Source: Bacillota bacterium (GTDB taxonomy: Bacteria > Bacillota > Clostridia > Acetivibrionales > DSM-1351). Taken from it: DNA of 64,000 nucleotides. Each line of letters starts with the position of its first letter. The stretch's first letter is position 1. The notes beneath the pieces were generated by a model. It did no database searches. It was not told where the DNA came from and saw only the letters and a list, made by a program, of their open reading frames with translations. Where the stretch lies: positions 1-64,000 of the forward strand of contig JAEZUC010000058.1 in NCBI GenBank assembly GCA_023443515.1. The letters are read 5' to 3'. Below are positions 1 through 8,217 of the stretch, piece by piece. Made by a program: the position numbers and the translations under genes.

Positions 1-126
1 TTTATCCTCCCGCTTAGCACATACCATTACTGATACGCACCGGGATTAGCTAACGGGCTTCTTGGTAATTACCCGTGCCAGACTTACACTGGCAAGTGTG
101 CTCCAGCTTCGCTGGACGCACTAAAT
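1..126. other. Unassigned GC-richer structured block at window edge
   Basis: This stretch is visibly richer in G and C than the AT-rich DNA after it. It holds two good hairpins: TGCCAG/CTGGCA at 76-94, and GTGC-TCCAGC/GCTGGA-GCAC at 98-121 with a TTC loop and one bulged base. No frame is convincingly coding. It could be the end of a mobile element, the tail of a structured RNA, or part of a gene outside the window; I cannot assign it. Confidence 0.3.
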
Positions 127-177
127 AAAAAAGCGTGTAAAAGAAGATAGTACTATCCCCTTTAACACGCCATTGTG
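125..177 (-). terminator. Intrinsic terminator with ANTAR-type hexaloop downstream of nitR
   Basis: Read on the minus strand, the arms GCGTGTTAAAG (170-160) and CTTTTACACGC (143-133) form a stem followed by a T tract (132-125). Just before the stem, the hexaloop AATGGC (174-169) is closed by a short CAC/GTG stem, and its GGC is part of the terminator arm. The same ACAATGGCGT block precedes the gltB-operon terminator. It either ends the glt-gln-nitR transcript conditionally or is the leader of a gene beyond the window start. Confidence 0.65.
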
Positions 178-331
178 AATAAATTATTAAAAACCTTGTA
201 AATACAGAAAGCTACTTAATAAATCAATTTTATAGAATTTGATTTATAAGCAGCCTCATTGCTGTTTTTGATATTTAATTAATAATATGCAGTAATGTTA
301 CCATTTGTTATTCGTAAATTCAAGTAGTTCT

Positions 332-901
332 TTAAAAATTATCAATAATTTCCTCAGCTACCTTTAACTGTGATATCCTTGTATCCATTGCTCTCTTTTG
401 AATATACCGATGTGCTTGAGGTTCAGTCATGTTCATCTTTTCCACAAGAATCCATTTGGCTTTTTCAATAGTTTTTCGATCCTTCATCTTTTTTTCCAGA
501 TCTTCGTTTATTGTCTTTAATCCCATTAGTGATTTGCGGGATTGAGCAGCAAATCTGGCCGTTTGTAATAAAGTCATTTTATTTATAGGCTTAGGTAGTA
601 TTAATGCTCCTACTTTCTCCAGTTTATACTGCATATCCTCCAAATTCTCATGTTTAGCCAATACTACAATTCCTGCATCCGTATTGTCTGCAATATCTAA
701 AATAAAATCAACTCCAAGTTCATCCTGTAAAGGTGAATTAACCAATATCAGTTCAGGTTCAAAGAAATCGAGTTTACGTCTGGCAGCACTTGCCGATAAC
801 GAGTATTCCGCCGATGAATATCCCTGCTGTAGCATGAGAGCTCTGATTTCTTTTATCAACTCAGGCTTACTGCATACTATAAGAATCCCTCCTGCACTCA
901 T
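332..901 (-). CDS. nitR: ANTAR-domain response-regulator-like RNA antiterminator (NitR type)
   Basis: The protein has an N-terminal receiver-like domain (about residues 5-120) and a C-terminal ANTAR domain (about 130-185). The ANTAR part has the usual three-helix pattern, including KAKWILVEKMNMTEPQAH and YIQKRAMD. ANTAR domains bind RNA and prevent intrinsic termination. NitR-type proteins beside glnA regulate nitrogen genes in solventogenic clostridia. I chose the ATG at 901 because GGAGG at 914-910 lies 8 nt upstream; a longer frame begins at 916 but overlaps that ribosome site. It is the last gene of the glutamate synthase-glnA operon. Conserved hexaloop hairpins at the terminators before gltB1, gatC, glnN and asnB are its likely targets. 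The receiver lacks an obvious complete phosphorylation pocket, so it may not be controlled by a classical kinase. Confidence 0.85.
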   Translation of the reverse strand: MSAGGILIVCSKPELIKEIRALMLQQGYSSAEYSLSASAARRKLDFFEPELILVNSPLQDELGVDFILDIADNTDAGIVVLAKHENLEDMQYKLEKVGALILPKPINKMTLLQTARFAAQSRKSLMGLKTINEDLEKKMKDRKTIEKAKWILVEKMNMTEPQAHRYIQKRAMDTRISQLKVAEEIIDNF

Positions 902-972
902 TGGCATCACCTCCATTTGAATGGGGAATAATTATAGCTAATTATACTGCCGTAACGTAATTTATCCGTTAA

Positions 973-2298
973 TTAATATGCAGTAAGGTAATTATCTATT
1001 TCCCAGGGATGAACTGTGCTGTTGTATTTAGTCCATTCCAGTTCTTTAGCTGATATATATTTTGAGTATATGTGTTCTCCTAAAACCTCTCTGATATAAG
1101 TATCCTTTTTCATTTCTTCCAATGCTAAATACAAATTGGAAGGAAGTCTTTGTATCTTCAACTCTTTTTCTTGCTCGGGTGTAAGGTTGTAAGTATTTAT
1201 TTCCACGGGTTCAGGTATCTGAAGTTTTCTTTCTAACCCATCCAAGCCCGCTTCAAGAATCAGTGCCAGTGTAAGGTACGGATTGCAGGATGGATCAGGA
1301 CTTCTCAGTTCTATTCTGGTTGCTTCGCCCTTTGGTGCAGGAATCCTCAAAAGAGGGCTTCTGTTCATATGTGACCACGCAATGTGGATAGGAGCCTCAA
1401 AGCCCGATACAAACCTTTTGTATGAGTTTACCAGTGGGTTTGCAACCGCAGTAAAACCCTTGACATGTTCTAGTATACCTGCCGCAAACATTTTTGCAGT
1501 GTCGGATATATCCATACTGTTTTCTCCCGCATTAAAGAGGTTTTTGCCATCTTTATAAAGGGACATGTTTATGTGCATTCCTGAACCGTAGTCATTAAAA
1601 ATCGGTTTTGGCATAAAGGTTGCATGCAGTCCGTTTCTTTGTGCAACAATTTTTACTACTGTTCTGAATGTCATTATTCTGTCGGCAGCTGTCATAACAT
1701 CACTGTACCGGAAATCAACCTCATGCTGTCCGGCTGCATTTTCGTGATGTGATGCCTCGGTCTCAAAGCCCATATCTTCAAGAACCATGCAAATTTCTCT
1801 TCTGCAATTTTCACCCAGATCAGTGGGAGCCATATCAAAGTAGCCTGCTGAATCATGTGTTTTTGTTGTAGGCCTGCCTTCAGCATCTATATGAAACAGG
1901 AAAAATTCACACTCAGGTCCTATATTAAACGTATACCCTTGCTTTTTCGCTTTTTCAGCCGATCTTTTCAGAATATATCTGGGATCTCCAATAAACTGAG
2001 AGCCGTCATAATTCCTAATATCACATATAAACCTTGCAACCTTGCCATGTTGCGGTCTCCAGGGAATAACGGAAAATGTGTTCAGATCCGGAAACAGCAG
2101 CATATCTGATGATTCCACTTCGGAAAATCCGGCAATGGCAGATGCATCAAAAATTACTCCCTCATCAAGAGCTCTCTCAAGCTGTTGTGAATTTAAAGCT
2201 ATGTTTTTCATTCTGCCGAATATATCTGAAAACTGAAGCCTGATAAATTTGACGTCATTTTGATCTATAAATTTCAAAACATCATTCTTAGTAGCCAT
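973..2298 (-). CDS. glnA: Glutamine synthetase type I
   Basis: This cytosolic enzyme makes glutamine from glutamate, ammonia and ATP. At 441 aa it has the length of short (alpha-type) GSI. Visible family motifs are the N-terminal FSDIFGRMKN strand, the metal-site run AAGQHEVDFRY, the substrate motif GSGMHINMSL, the flap/feedback-loop region around NSYKRFVSGFEAP, and the metal/arginine motif RIELRSPDPSCNPYL. There is no adenylylation insert near the C-terminus, as is usual in Firmicutes. A GAGGTGGG ribosome site precedes the ATG. It lies between the glutamate synthase GXGXG subunit gene and nitR, so one transcript carries the whole GS-GOGAT cycle plus its regulator. A second, unrelated-size synthetase (type III) is encoded at 11275-13371. 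Confidence 0.96.
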   Translation of the reverse strand: MATKNDVLKFIDQNDVKFIRLQFSDIFGRMKNIALNSQQLERALDEGVIFDASAIAGFSEVESSDMLLFPDLNTFSVIPWRPQHGKVARFICDIRNYDGSQFIGDPRYILKRSAEKAKKQGYTFNIGPECEFFLFHIDAEGRPTTKTHDSAGYFDMAPTDLGENCRREICMVLEDMGFETEASHHENAAGQHEVDFRYSDVMTAADRIMTFRTVVKIVAQRNGLHATFMPKPIFNDYGSGMHINMSLYKDGKNLFNAGENSMDISDTAKMFAAGILEHVKGFTAVANPLVNSYKRFVSGFEAPIHIAWSHMNRSPLLRIPAPKGEATRIELRSPDPSCNPYLTLALILEAGLDGLERKLQIPEPVEINTYNLTPEQEKELKIQRLPSNLYLALEEMKKDTYIREVLGEHIYSKYISAKELEWTKYNSTVHPWEIDNYLTAY

Positions 2299-2348
2299 TT
2301 TCCCACCTCTTTCCTTTTTGATTTATTACTAGTATTTTACACTAATTA

Positions 2349-3068
2349 TTAATTATGTGTATATAGCTGTTTATATGGATTTTTCGTATTTGCAGTCAGC
2401 TTTATAAAATTTGATTTTAATATTTCTTTTTTATCGTATCCGAAGCTTTTACAGAAATCTTCTACTATGCTATCAATCTGTTTTTTGTCTTCTTCTGTTG
2501 CAATGATCGCTGAAACCTGAGGAGGAAGTCCATCAGGAATATCGTTACTTCTCAAGTATATGGCACCACCATGCATTCCAGTACCACAAAAATTACCTAC
2601 GGGAATTCCGTCTACTCCTATCCCAAGTACAATTATTATTCCGCCTGCCTGATATTCTCCTAAAAAGTCTCCGGTCTTTCCTCCGACTACAACTACAGGT
2701 TTTTGTTCTTTATACTCTTTCATGTGTATTCCCACACGATAACCGGCATTTCCCTTTATAAATATTTTTCCGCCACGCATACCGTAACCTGTAGTATCAC
2801 CGCAGTTACCGTGGATTATTATCGCCCCGTCATTCATTGTATCCCCTGTAGCATCCTGAGCATTCCCGTTTACAACTACATCAGCGCCATCCATGTATGA
2901 GCCCAGTGCATTTCCGGGAGTACCGTTTATGGTTATGGTTTTACCCTTAATTCCACAGCCTATATATCTTTGACCATATACCTCGTCGAGTATTATCTCT
3001 GTATCAGCGGTATTTCTTATCTGTTCATTGATTTCGGTATAGTAAGTATCACCAACTGTAATCTTCAT
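2349..3068 (-). CDS. Glutamate synthase subunit, GXGXG (alpha C-terminal) domain
   Basis: The protein is a right-handed beta-helix of the type that forms the third part of the large glutamate synthase subunit, here as a separate chain (239 aa). The repeated glycine ladder is plain: GCGIKGKTITINGTPG, then MNDGAIIIHGNCGDTTGYGM and FCGTGMHGGAIYLRS. Free-standing copies occur in archaea and some clostridia with separate amidotransferase and FMN subunits. The ATG at 3068 is preceded by a G-rich ribosome site and lies 1 nt after the stop of the upstream oxidoreductase gene, implying translational coupling; a longer frame starting at 3113 overlaps that gene and is less likely. Confidence 0.9.
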   Translation of the reverse strand: MKITVGDTYYTEINEQIRNTADTEIILDEVYGQRYIGCGIKGKTITINGTPGNALGSYMDGADVVVNGNAQDATGDTMNDGAIIIHGNCGDTTGYGMRGGKIFIKGNAGYRVGIHMKEYKEQKPVVVVGGKTGDFLGEYQAGGIIIVLGIGVDGIPVGNFCGTGMHGGAIYLRSNDIPDGLPPQVSAIIATEEDKKQIDSIVEDFCKSFGYDKKEILKSNFIKLTANTKNPYKQLYTHN

Positions 3069-3069
3069 T

Positions 3070-4299
3070 TTACTTCCCCCCCGCCAATTTTTGCATCCTA
3101 GCCGTTCTATCAAATACCATAAGCTGAGGATTTACCTTTAATAAATTGCTGTCAATCTGATCCATTGGGGTTTTTTCTCGAATAAGTGAAGTATAAATTC
3201 CTGCTCTTTCTATTTCACCTATGAGTATAAAACCTTTTAGCAAACCATCCGAGAAGAACATTCTTTTGTAGTTATTTTCATCTATATCCTCGTAGCATTC
3301 ACCTTCCATAGCTCCTGCAGTCAGCATGTGAAGACCGAAGAAACCTATGGCATTCATGGGCATTGCTGTATCAAAGGTTTGATTGCCGCCAGCCATATTT
3401 ATTCCGGCTGTTTCACCCTGGAAATAAGCATTTGGTAAAAGTGCAAGTATTTTGTTCTGTCCCGTGCAAAGGTCTAAACTCTCTGTACAGTCCCCGGCTG
3501 AGTATACATCGGGGAGTGATGTTGCCTGACGGTTGTCAGTTATAATTCCCCTGTTTACTTCTCCTCCGGCATCCTTGACCAATCCGGTGTTTGGTCTTAC
3601 ACCAACCGCTACTATCAGAACGTCATATGCCAATTCCTTGCCTGATTTAAGTACTATTGTGTTTTCTTTTACTGCTGTTGCTGCGTCATTCAACAGGAAC
3701 TTTATACCCTCTTGTTCTATATGTTTCTGAACCATACTGGCTCCTGCTGCATCAAGTATACTCGGAAGGACTCTGTCGGCAAGGTCAACAACGGTAATAT
3801 CATGGCATACTTCATGTAATCCTTCTGCAGCCTTTAATCCGATAAGACCCGCTCCCATTATTACAACCTTTGAATCCTTATTTACAGCTTCCTTTACAGC
3901 CTTTGCACTATCCCAATTCAGAAAAGTAAAAGCGTTTTTAGCCTCATTCATGCCTTCAACAGGAGGTACAAACGGTGAAGAGCCTGTGGCTACCAAAAGC
4001 TTGTCGTATTCAACTGTACTTCCGTCCTCAAGTACAACCTTCTTTGAAGCTGTATCTATTTTTTCTGCCTTCTTTCCAAGAATAGCAGTACAATTATTTT
4101 TTTCATAAAAATCGCTGTTTCTGTAATACATTTTGTCGTCTGTTACTTTTCCCTTCAACCAATAGGATATAAGCGGGCGGGAGTAAGTAAAATGTGGTTC
4201 ATCCGATATCAAAGTAATTGATGATTCACTGTCTACGGTACGGATTCCGCTGATACAACCGATTGCAGCGGCTGAATTTCCAATAATCACATACTTCAC
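3070..4299 (-). CDS. FAD-dependent pyridine nucleotide-disulfide family oxidoreductase of the glutamate synthase cluster
   Basis: This 409-aa flavoprotein has an N-terminal FAD-binding start (VIIGNSAAAIGCISGI), a central NAD(P)H-binding motif (MGAGLIGLKAAEGL, about residue 148) and the second FAD motif YSAGDCTE near residue 270. It resembles NADH-rubredoxin/nitrite-reductase-type oxidoreductases and lacks a redox CxxxxC pair. Position between the ferredoxin and the GXGXG subunit suggests that it passes electrons between NAD(P)H and the iron-sulfur subunit of this split glutamate synthase. That partnership is inferred from the operon. The stop is separated by one base from the next start. Confidence 0.85.
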   Translation of the reverse strand: MKYVIIGNSAAAIGCISGIRTVDSESSITLISDEPHFTYSRPLISYWLKGKVTDDKMYYRNSDFYEKNNCTAILGKKAEKIDTASKKVVLEDGSTVEYDKLLVATGSSPFVPPVEGMNEAKNAFTFLNWDSAKAVKEAVNKDSKVVIMGAGLIGLKAAEGLHEVCHDITVVDLADRVLPSILDAAGASMVQKHIEQEGIKFLLNDAATAVKENTIVLKSGKELAYDVLIVAVGVRPNTGLVKDAGGEVNRGIITDNRQATSLPDVYSAGDCTESLDLCTGQNKILALLPNAYFQGETAGINMAGGNQTFDTAMPMNAIGFFGLHMLTAGAMEGECYEDIDENNYKRMFFSDGLLKGFILIGEIERAGIYTSLIREKTPMDQIDSNLLKVNPQLMVFDRTARMQKLAGGK

Positions 4300-4305
4300 T
4301 TAAAA

Positions 4306-4737
4306 TCAACCCCTTTCCTCATATACAATAGCTAAATTCGGGCAGTTTTCCGCACAAGCCGGTTTTCCGCTCTCAATACAAAGATCGCACTTTTTAATGG
4401 CTTTTTCTTTTCCGGGTATAACCGAACCATATGGACAAACAAGAATACATGTGTAGCAGCCCACGCACCTTGACTCATCAACAAATACTCTTCCGTCTTC
4501 ATCCTTCTGCATCGCTCCGGTAATACATGATTTCACACACAAAGGTGTTTCACAATGTCTGCAGGATACGGCAAAATTTATGCTGTCTCCCTCTTCAATT
4601 GTCAAGCGTGGCTGTGGCTTTGAATCTCCTGAAAAAGCCTTTACCATATCTTTCTTTCCGCTATGTGCAAACGCACAATAGTATTCGCAAAGGTGACACC
4701 CCAAACATCTGTCCTCATTTACATATATCTTTTTCAT
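4306..4737 (-). CDS. 4Fe-4S ferredoxin-type electron-transfer subunit
   Basis: The 143-aa protein contains four cysteine clusters in the order CLGCHLCEYYC, CRHCETPLCVKSC, CVGCYTCILVCP and CDLCIESGKPACAENCP, the pattern of HycB/CooF-like polyferredoxins. It should carry about four [4Fe-4S] clusters. It starts six bases after the stop-proximal end of the FMN synthase subunit gene region and is followed closely by the FAD oxidoreductase, so it probably wires that flavoprotein to the FMN/iron-sulfur synthase subunit. No signal peptide is seen, so it is cytosolic. Confidence 0.9.
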   Translation of the reverse strand: MKKIYVNEDRCLGCHLCEYYCAFAHSGKKDMVKAFSGDSKPQPRLTIEEGDSINFAVSCRHCETPLCVKSCITGAMQKDEDGRVFVDESRCVGCYTCILVCPYGSVIPGKEKAIKKCDLCIESGKPACAENCPNLAIVYEERG

Positions 4738-4753
4738 CTTAAATCTTCACCCC

Positions 4754-6259
4754 TTATTCGCCGGCGTGCATAACGCCTAATATATCAAGTTCTTTTTGAC
4801 TTAGTCCTATTCCCCTAAGCATTAAACGATTGCCCTTGAGACTCTCGATTGCATTGATTCCCATGCCCCCGAGCATTTCCTTTATCTCATGATCCCATGC
4901 GTGAACAAGATTTATCAAACGTTTGTATCCGATATCAGGGTTAAGTCTCTTAACCAGATCAGGTCTTTGTGTTGCAATTCCCCAGTTACACTTCCCGCCG
5001 TGACAGCTTCTGCAAACATGACATCCCAGAGCAATCAACGCAGATGTACCGATATATACCGCGTCTGCTCCGAGAGCGATTGCTTTTACAATATCACCGC
5101 TGTTTCTTATACTTCCTGCTACTACCAAGGAGACATTATTTCTTATTCCTTCGTCTCGCAATCTCTGGTCAACCGAAGCCAGTGCAAGCTCTATTGGAAT
5201 TCCCACGTTGTCTCTGATTCTGGTTGGAGCAGCTCCGGTTCCGCCTCTGTATCCGTCAATTGCTATGATATCTGCTCCTGAACGGGCTATACCTGATGCT
5301 ATAGCAGCTACATTGTGCACTGCGGCTATCTTTACTATAACCGGCTTGGTGTATGCAGTTGCTTCCTTTAATGAAAATACAAGTTGTCTTAAATCTTCTA
5401 TTGAATATATATCATGGTGAGGTGCAGGAGATATTGCATCGCTGCCCACCGGAATCATTCTGGTTTTTGATACATCCTCGCCAACCTTTTCTCCCGGTAA
5501 GTGTCCGCCAATACCCGGCTTTGCTCCCTGACCCATTTTTATTTCTATTGCAGCTCCCGCGCTCAGGTAACCCACATGAACACCAAATCTTCCTGAAGCA
5601 ACCTGAACTATTGTGTTTTTACCGTATTGGTAAAAATCTTCATTTAAACCGCCTTCACCTGTATTGTAATACGTTCCCAGCTCTTCAGCGGCTCTTGCAA
5701 GACTCTCATGGGCATTTCTGCTTATTGAGCCGTATGACATTGCCGAGAACATGATAGGCACTTGTAAGTCCAGATGAGGTGCTATTTTTGTCTTGAGCTT
5801 TCCATCCTCATCAAATTCCAGCTTCTTTGGCTTTGAACCCAGCTGAACCCTTGTTTCCATGGGTTCTCTCAATGGGTCAATGGAGGGATTGGTAACCTGA
5901 CTTGCATTTATAAGCAACTTATCCCAATATATCGGATATGGTACAGGATTACCCATAGATGACAGGAGAACTCCGCCTGTATTTGCCTGCTTATATATTT
6001 CAGTTATATGTTGTTGAGTCCAGTTGGCATTTTCCTTGAATTCATTCTGATATTTGGTTATACGGAGTGCACGTGTAGGACACAGTGAAACACATCTCTG
6101 ACAATCCACGCACTTGCTGTCATCAGCAACCATCATATCTAGTTCTTCGTCATAGCTGTGTACTTCGTTTGCACACTGACGCATACATACTTTACATTTA
6201 ATACATTTCTTCGGATCTCTACATACCTCATATTGAGGTGTAAAATAATTTATTCCCAT
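4754..6259 (-). CDS. Glutamate synthase, FMN-binding synthase subunit with N-terminal ferredoxin domain
   Basis: This chain catalyses the reductive step that turns 2-oxoglutarate and ammonia into glutamate. Residues 13-70 hold a double [4Fe-4S] ferredoxin domain (CIKCKVCMRQC and CVDCQRCVSLC). The rest is the FMN TIM-barrel domain, with the substrate region GEGGLNEDFYQYG, the barrel motif VIVKIAAVHNVAAIASG, the phosphate-binding GADAVYIGTSALIALGC and the 3Fe-4S-type cluster CHVCRSCHGGKC. It overlaps the amidotransferase gene by one base (TAATG), so the two are translationally coupled. Fused ferredoxin modules of this kind are typical of the archaeal-like glutamate synthases of anaerobes. Confidence 0.94.
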   Translation of the reverse strand: MGINYFTPQYEVCRDPKKCIKCKVCMRQCANEVHSYDEELDMMVADDSKCVDCQRCVSLCPTRALRITKYQNEFKENANWTQQHITEIYKQANTGGVLLSSMGNPVPYPIYWDKLLINASQVTNPSIDPLREPMETRVQLGSKPKKLEFDEDGKLKTKIAPHLDLQVPIMFSAMSYGSISRNAHESLARAAEELGTYYNTGEGGLNEDFYQYGKNTIVQVASGRFGVHVGYLSAGAAIEIKMGQGAKPGIGGHLPGEKVGEDVSKTRMIPVGSDAISPAPHHDIYSIEDLRQLVFSLKEATAYTKPVIVKIAAVHNVAAIASGIARSGADIIAIDGYRGGTGAAPTRIRDNVGIPIELALASVDQRLRDEGIRNNVSLVVAGSIRNSGDIVKAIALGADAVYIGTSALIALGCHVCRSCHGGKCNWGIATQRPDLVKRLNPDIGYKRLINLVHAWDHEIKEMLGGMGINAIESLKGNRLMLRGIGLSQKELDILGVMHAGE

Positions 6260-7353
6260 TAGATTTCACCCCCTGATAACGTTGCAATTACCGGTTCTCC
6301 GCCCTTAGGGCTCCAGATTCTGTCTACCTCCGGATGTATAATCCTGATAGCACTCTCTTCACTGGCTACAAGTACAAGGTCTCCTTTTTCTGCGGCAACC
6401 ATGGAACGGAGTTTCAATCTGTCGTTCAATGCCATCATTCCGCCTTCATATCCCAATATTATTGAGAATGGGCCTGTTATGAGAAGACTTGCGTATACAT
6501 TTCTGATTGCTGTAAATTTCTCTTTCATATCCTGAGGCATTTTGTCTATCTCAGACCAGAAAGGAGCAGCTATTATTGATGCACAATCTTTCAGGGCTAT
6601 TCCCTGTCTTCTGTTCAGATAATCAAATATATATGTTATTACTTCTGTATCAGTAAGAAGTGAACATTTATATCCGAACATTTCCATAAATCGTCTGTTT
6701 GCATCATATGATGATATCTCGCCGTTGTGTACTATTGTGTAGTCCAGAAGTGAAAACGGGTGAGCCCCTCCCCACCATCCAGGGGTATTCGTCGGATATC
6801 TTCCATGTGCAGTCCAGCAGTAACCTTCGTAATCCTCAAGCTTGTAAAACTCTCCGACATCCTCCGGGAAACCTACTGCCTTGAATACTCCCATGTTTTT
6901 ACCGCTGGAAAAGACATATGCCCCGTCAATCCTTGTGTTTATTTTTATGACACACCTTGCAACATATTCCTTTTCTTCCAGCTGACTTTCCTCCAGCTTT
7001 CCGTGAAGAGGGGATACAAAATATCTCCATATAAGAGGAGCATCAGTTATCCTTGGATGCTTTTTTGTAGGAATTCTGCTTAGATTAACCACATCAAAAT
7101 GTCTGTTTATGAATCTTTCGGCATCTTCTCTTGCCTCATTACTGTCAAAGAAAACATGAAATGCATAAAGTTCTTTATACTCAGGATAAATACCATAGCC
7201 TGCAAATCCCCCTCCTAAACCGTTAGAGCGATCATGCATGACTGATATTGATTTAACTATGTCCTGCCCTGAGATTCGTCTACCTTCTCTGCTGAACATT
7301 CCTGAAATTGCACAACCAGATGGTATTCTTACCTGACCTTCCTTCAATAACAT
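6259..7353 (-). CDS. Glutamate synthase, class II glutamine amidotransferase subunit
   Basis: This subunit hydrolyses glutamine and supplies ammonia to the FMN subunit. The N-terminal nucleophile is visible at SGCAISGMFS. With the ATG at 7353 the cysteine is residue 14, so a short propeptide must be removed. Other Ntn-amidotransferase motifs follow: HGRYPTNTPGWWGGAHPF, VHNGEISSYDANR and the LTDTEVITYIFDY run. I prefer 7353 to the in-frame GTG at 7362 because the AAAGGAAG ribosome site abuts the GTG but sits 8 nt before the ATG. It is the first gene of the operon, preceded by a leader with a terminator and ANTAR-type hairpin. Confidence 0.9.
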   Translation of the reverse strand: MLLKEGQVRIPSGCAISGMFSREGRRISGQDIVKSISVMHDRSNGLGGGFAGYGIYPEYKELYAFHVFFDSNEAREDAERFINRHFDVVNLSRIPTKKHPRITDAPLIWRYFVSPLHGKLEESQLEEKEYVARCVIKINTRIDGAYVFSSGKNMGVFKAVGFPEDVGEFYKLEDYEGYCWTAHGRYPTNTPGWWGGAHPFSLLDYTIVHNGEISSYDANRRFMEMFGYKCSLLTDTEVITYIFDYLNRRQGIALKDCASIIAAPFWSEIDKMPQDMKEKFTAIRNVYASLLITGPFSIILGYEGGMMALNDRLKLRSMVAAEKGDLVLVASEESAIRIIHPEVDRIWSPKGGEPVIATLSGGEI

Positions 7354-7440
7354 GTCGTACACTTCCTTTACTAAAAAAATAAAAAATCAAAATAATAAAT
7401 TTCTATATTTATAAAAATAACAGTCACATATTTAGGTAAC

Positions 7441-7500
7441 AAAAAAGCGTACTCATACAAACCCCTAAAATCAGGTTTTTATGAGAACGCCATTGTTCTT
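7441..7500 (-). promoter_or_regulatory. Leader terminator and ANTAR hexaloop hairpin of the glutamate synthase operon
   Basis: On the minus strand a perfect 5-bp stem AGAAC/GTTCT (7499-7495 and 7488-7484) closes the hexaloop AATGGC (7494-7489). The loop and 3' strand also begin a strong intrinsic terminator: arms 7491-7474 and 7465-7447, then a TTTTTT run. The two structures cannot coexist. Loop position 1 is A and position 4 is G, the bases required by ANTAR regulators. Gene start is about 90 nt downstream. Confidence 0.8.
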
Positions 7501-7553
7501 GTTTATTAATTTTTAACTCTTATGTGACATACCTGCAATTTATCTACAAGAGT

Positions 7554-7582
7554 ATTTTACTAAGAAAATAATTCTACGTCAA
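7554..7582 (-). promoter_or_regulatory. Sigma-A-type promoter of the glutamate synthase operon
   Basis: On the minus strand TTGACG (7582-7577) and TAAAAT (7559-7554) are separated by 17 nt. Transcription would begin near 7547, giving a leader of about 190 nt that contains the hexaloop hairpin and terminator. Confidence 0.6.
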
Positions 7583-7726
7583 TACTTTTTTTGCAATTTT
7601 TAATTTACAATCCTGCAAAACAGTTTCATTACCAGTTCATTTACAAAACGTTGGAACTACAGTAGTGCCACGGAAAGGGGGATATTAAGCGTGTTTCTTC
7701 TATAAAAATGTTTTCTGGAAAAAGTA

Positions 7727-7755
7727 TTGCATTTTTGCAGGACGTATATTATAAT
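7727..7755 (+). promoter_or_regulatory. Sigma-A-type promoter of gatCAB
   Basis: TTGCAT at 7727-7732 and a consensus TATAAT at 7750-7755 are separated by 17 nt. Transcription should begin near 7762, about 150 nt before gatC, leaving room for the leader hairpin and terminator described next. Confidence 0.65.
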
Positions 7756-7773
7756 GGTTGTAAATTAATCAAT

Positions 7774-7837
7774 TGCAGCAAAGGTGCTGTGTCAACAAAC
7801 ATTTTAAGTCAGATGTTTGTTTGGTACAGTTTTTTTA
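7774..7837 (+). promoter_or_regulatory. gatCAB leader: hexaloop hairpin overlapping an intrinsic terminator
   Basis: The stem CAGC/GCTG (7776-7779 and 7786-7789) closes the hexaloop AAAGGT, again A at position 1 and G at 4. Its 3' strand overlaps CTGT, the base of a terminator whose arms run from 7787 to 7802 (CTGT to AAACAT) and 7812 to 7829 (ATGTTT to ACAG), followed directly by seven T. The layout matches the glt and glnN leaders, so NitR-type antitermination of gatCAB is plausible. Confidence 0.6.
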
Positions 7838-7913
7838 TTTATATAGTATATAATTTTTAAATTTTTGCAAAGCTTAAATTTACGTTGATAATTACAAATC
7901 AGGGAGGTACGTA

Positions 7914-8207
7914 ATGACTAATTCTGAACCTAATGATTACATTAAATATATAGCGAATCTTGCAAAACTGTCTCTGGATGATAATGAAATACAGTCACTG
8001 GCTGATGATATGCGAGATATTATAGGGTTGATGGATACTATTAAAAATATTGATACAGAACATATAGATGCAACCGAACACATATCCCGGGTAACTAATA
8101 ATATGAGGGAAGATAATCCCGGGGATTCATTTGATACCGAAAAAATCCTGTCAAATTCAAAAAAGACCATGGAAAATTGTTTTGCTATTCCTAAGATGAT
8201 TGAATAA
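7914..8207 (+). CDS. gatC: Asp-tRNA(Asn)/Glu-tRNA(Gln) amidotransferase subunit C
   Basis: The small 97-aa subunit stabilises the GatA-GatB complex that amidates mischarged Glu-tRNA(Gln) and Asp-tRNA(Asn). Family features are the N-terminal YIKYIANLAKLSLDDNE helix, the MRDIIGLMDTIKNIDT segment, and a C-terminal stretch with the conserved DNPGDSF-like turn. GGGAGGT lies just upstream of the ATG. It heads a gatCAB operon whose leader contains a terminator and a hexaloop hairpin. Confidence 0.93.
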   Translation: MTNSEPNDYIKYIANLAKLSLDDNEIQSLADDMRDIIGLMDTIKNIDTEHIDATEHISRVTNNMREDNPGDSFDTEKILSNSKKTMENCFAIPKMIE

Positions 8208-8217
8208 GGAGGTCCCC

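Noticed and set aside
1..126. Fragment of rRNA or a tRNA
   Set aside because: No conserved rRNA segment or cloverleaf could be matched; the hairpins do not fit a tRNA.
7821..7829. TTTGGTACAG before gatC as a T-box element
   Set aside because: The conserved T-box core, specifier loop and long leader are missing; the segment fits better as part of the terminator arm.
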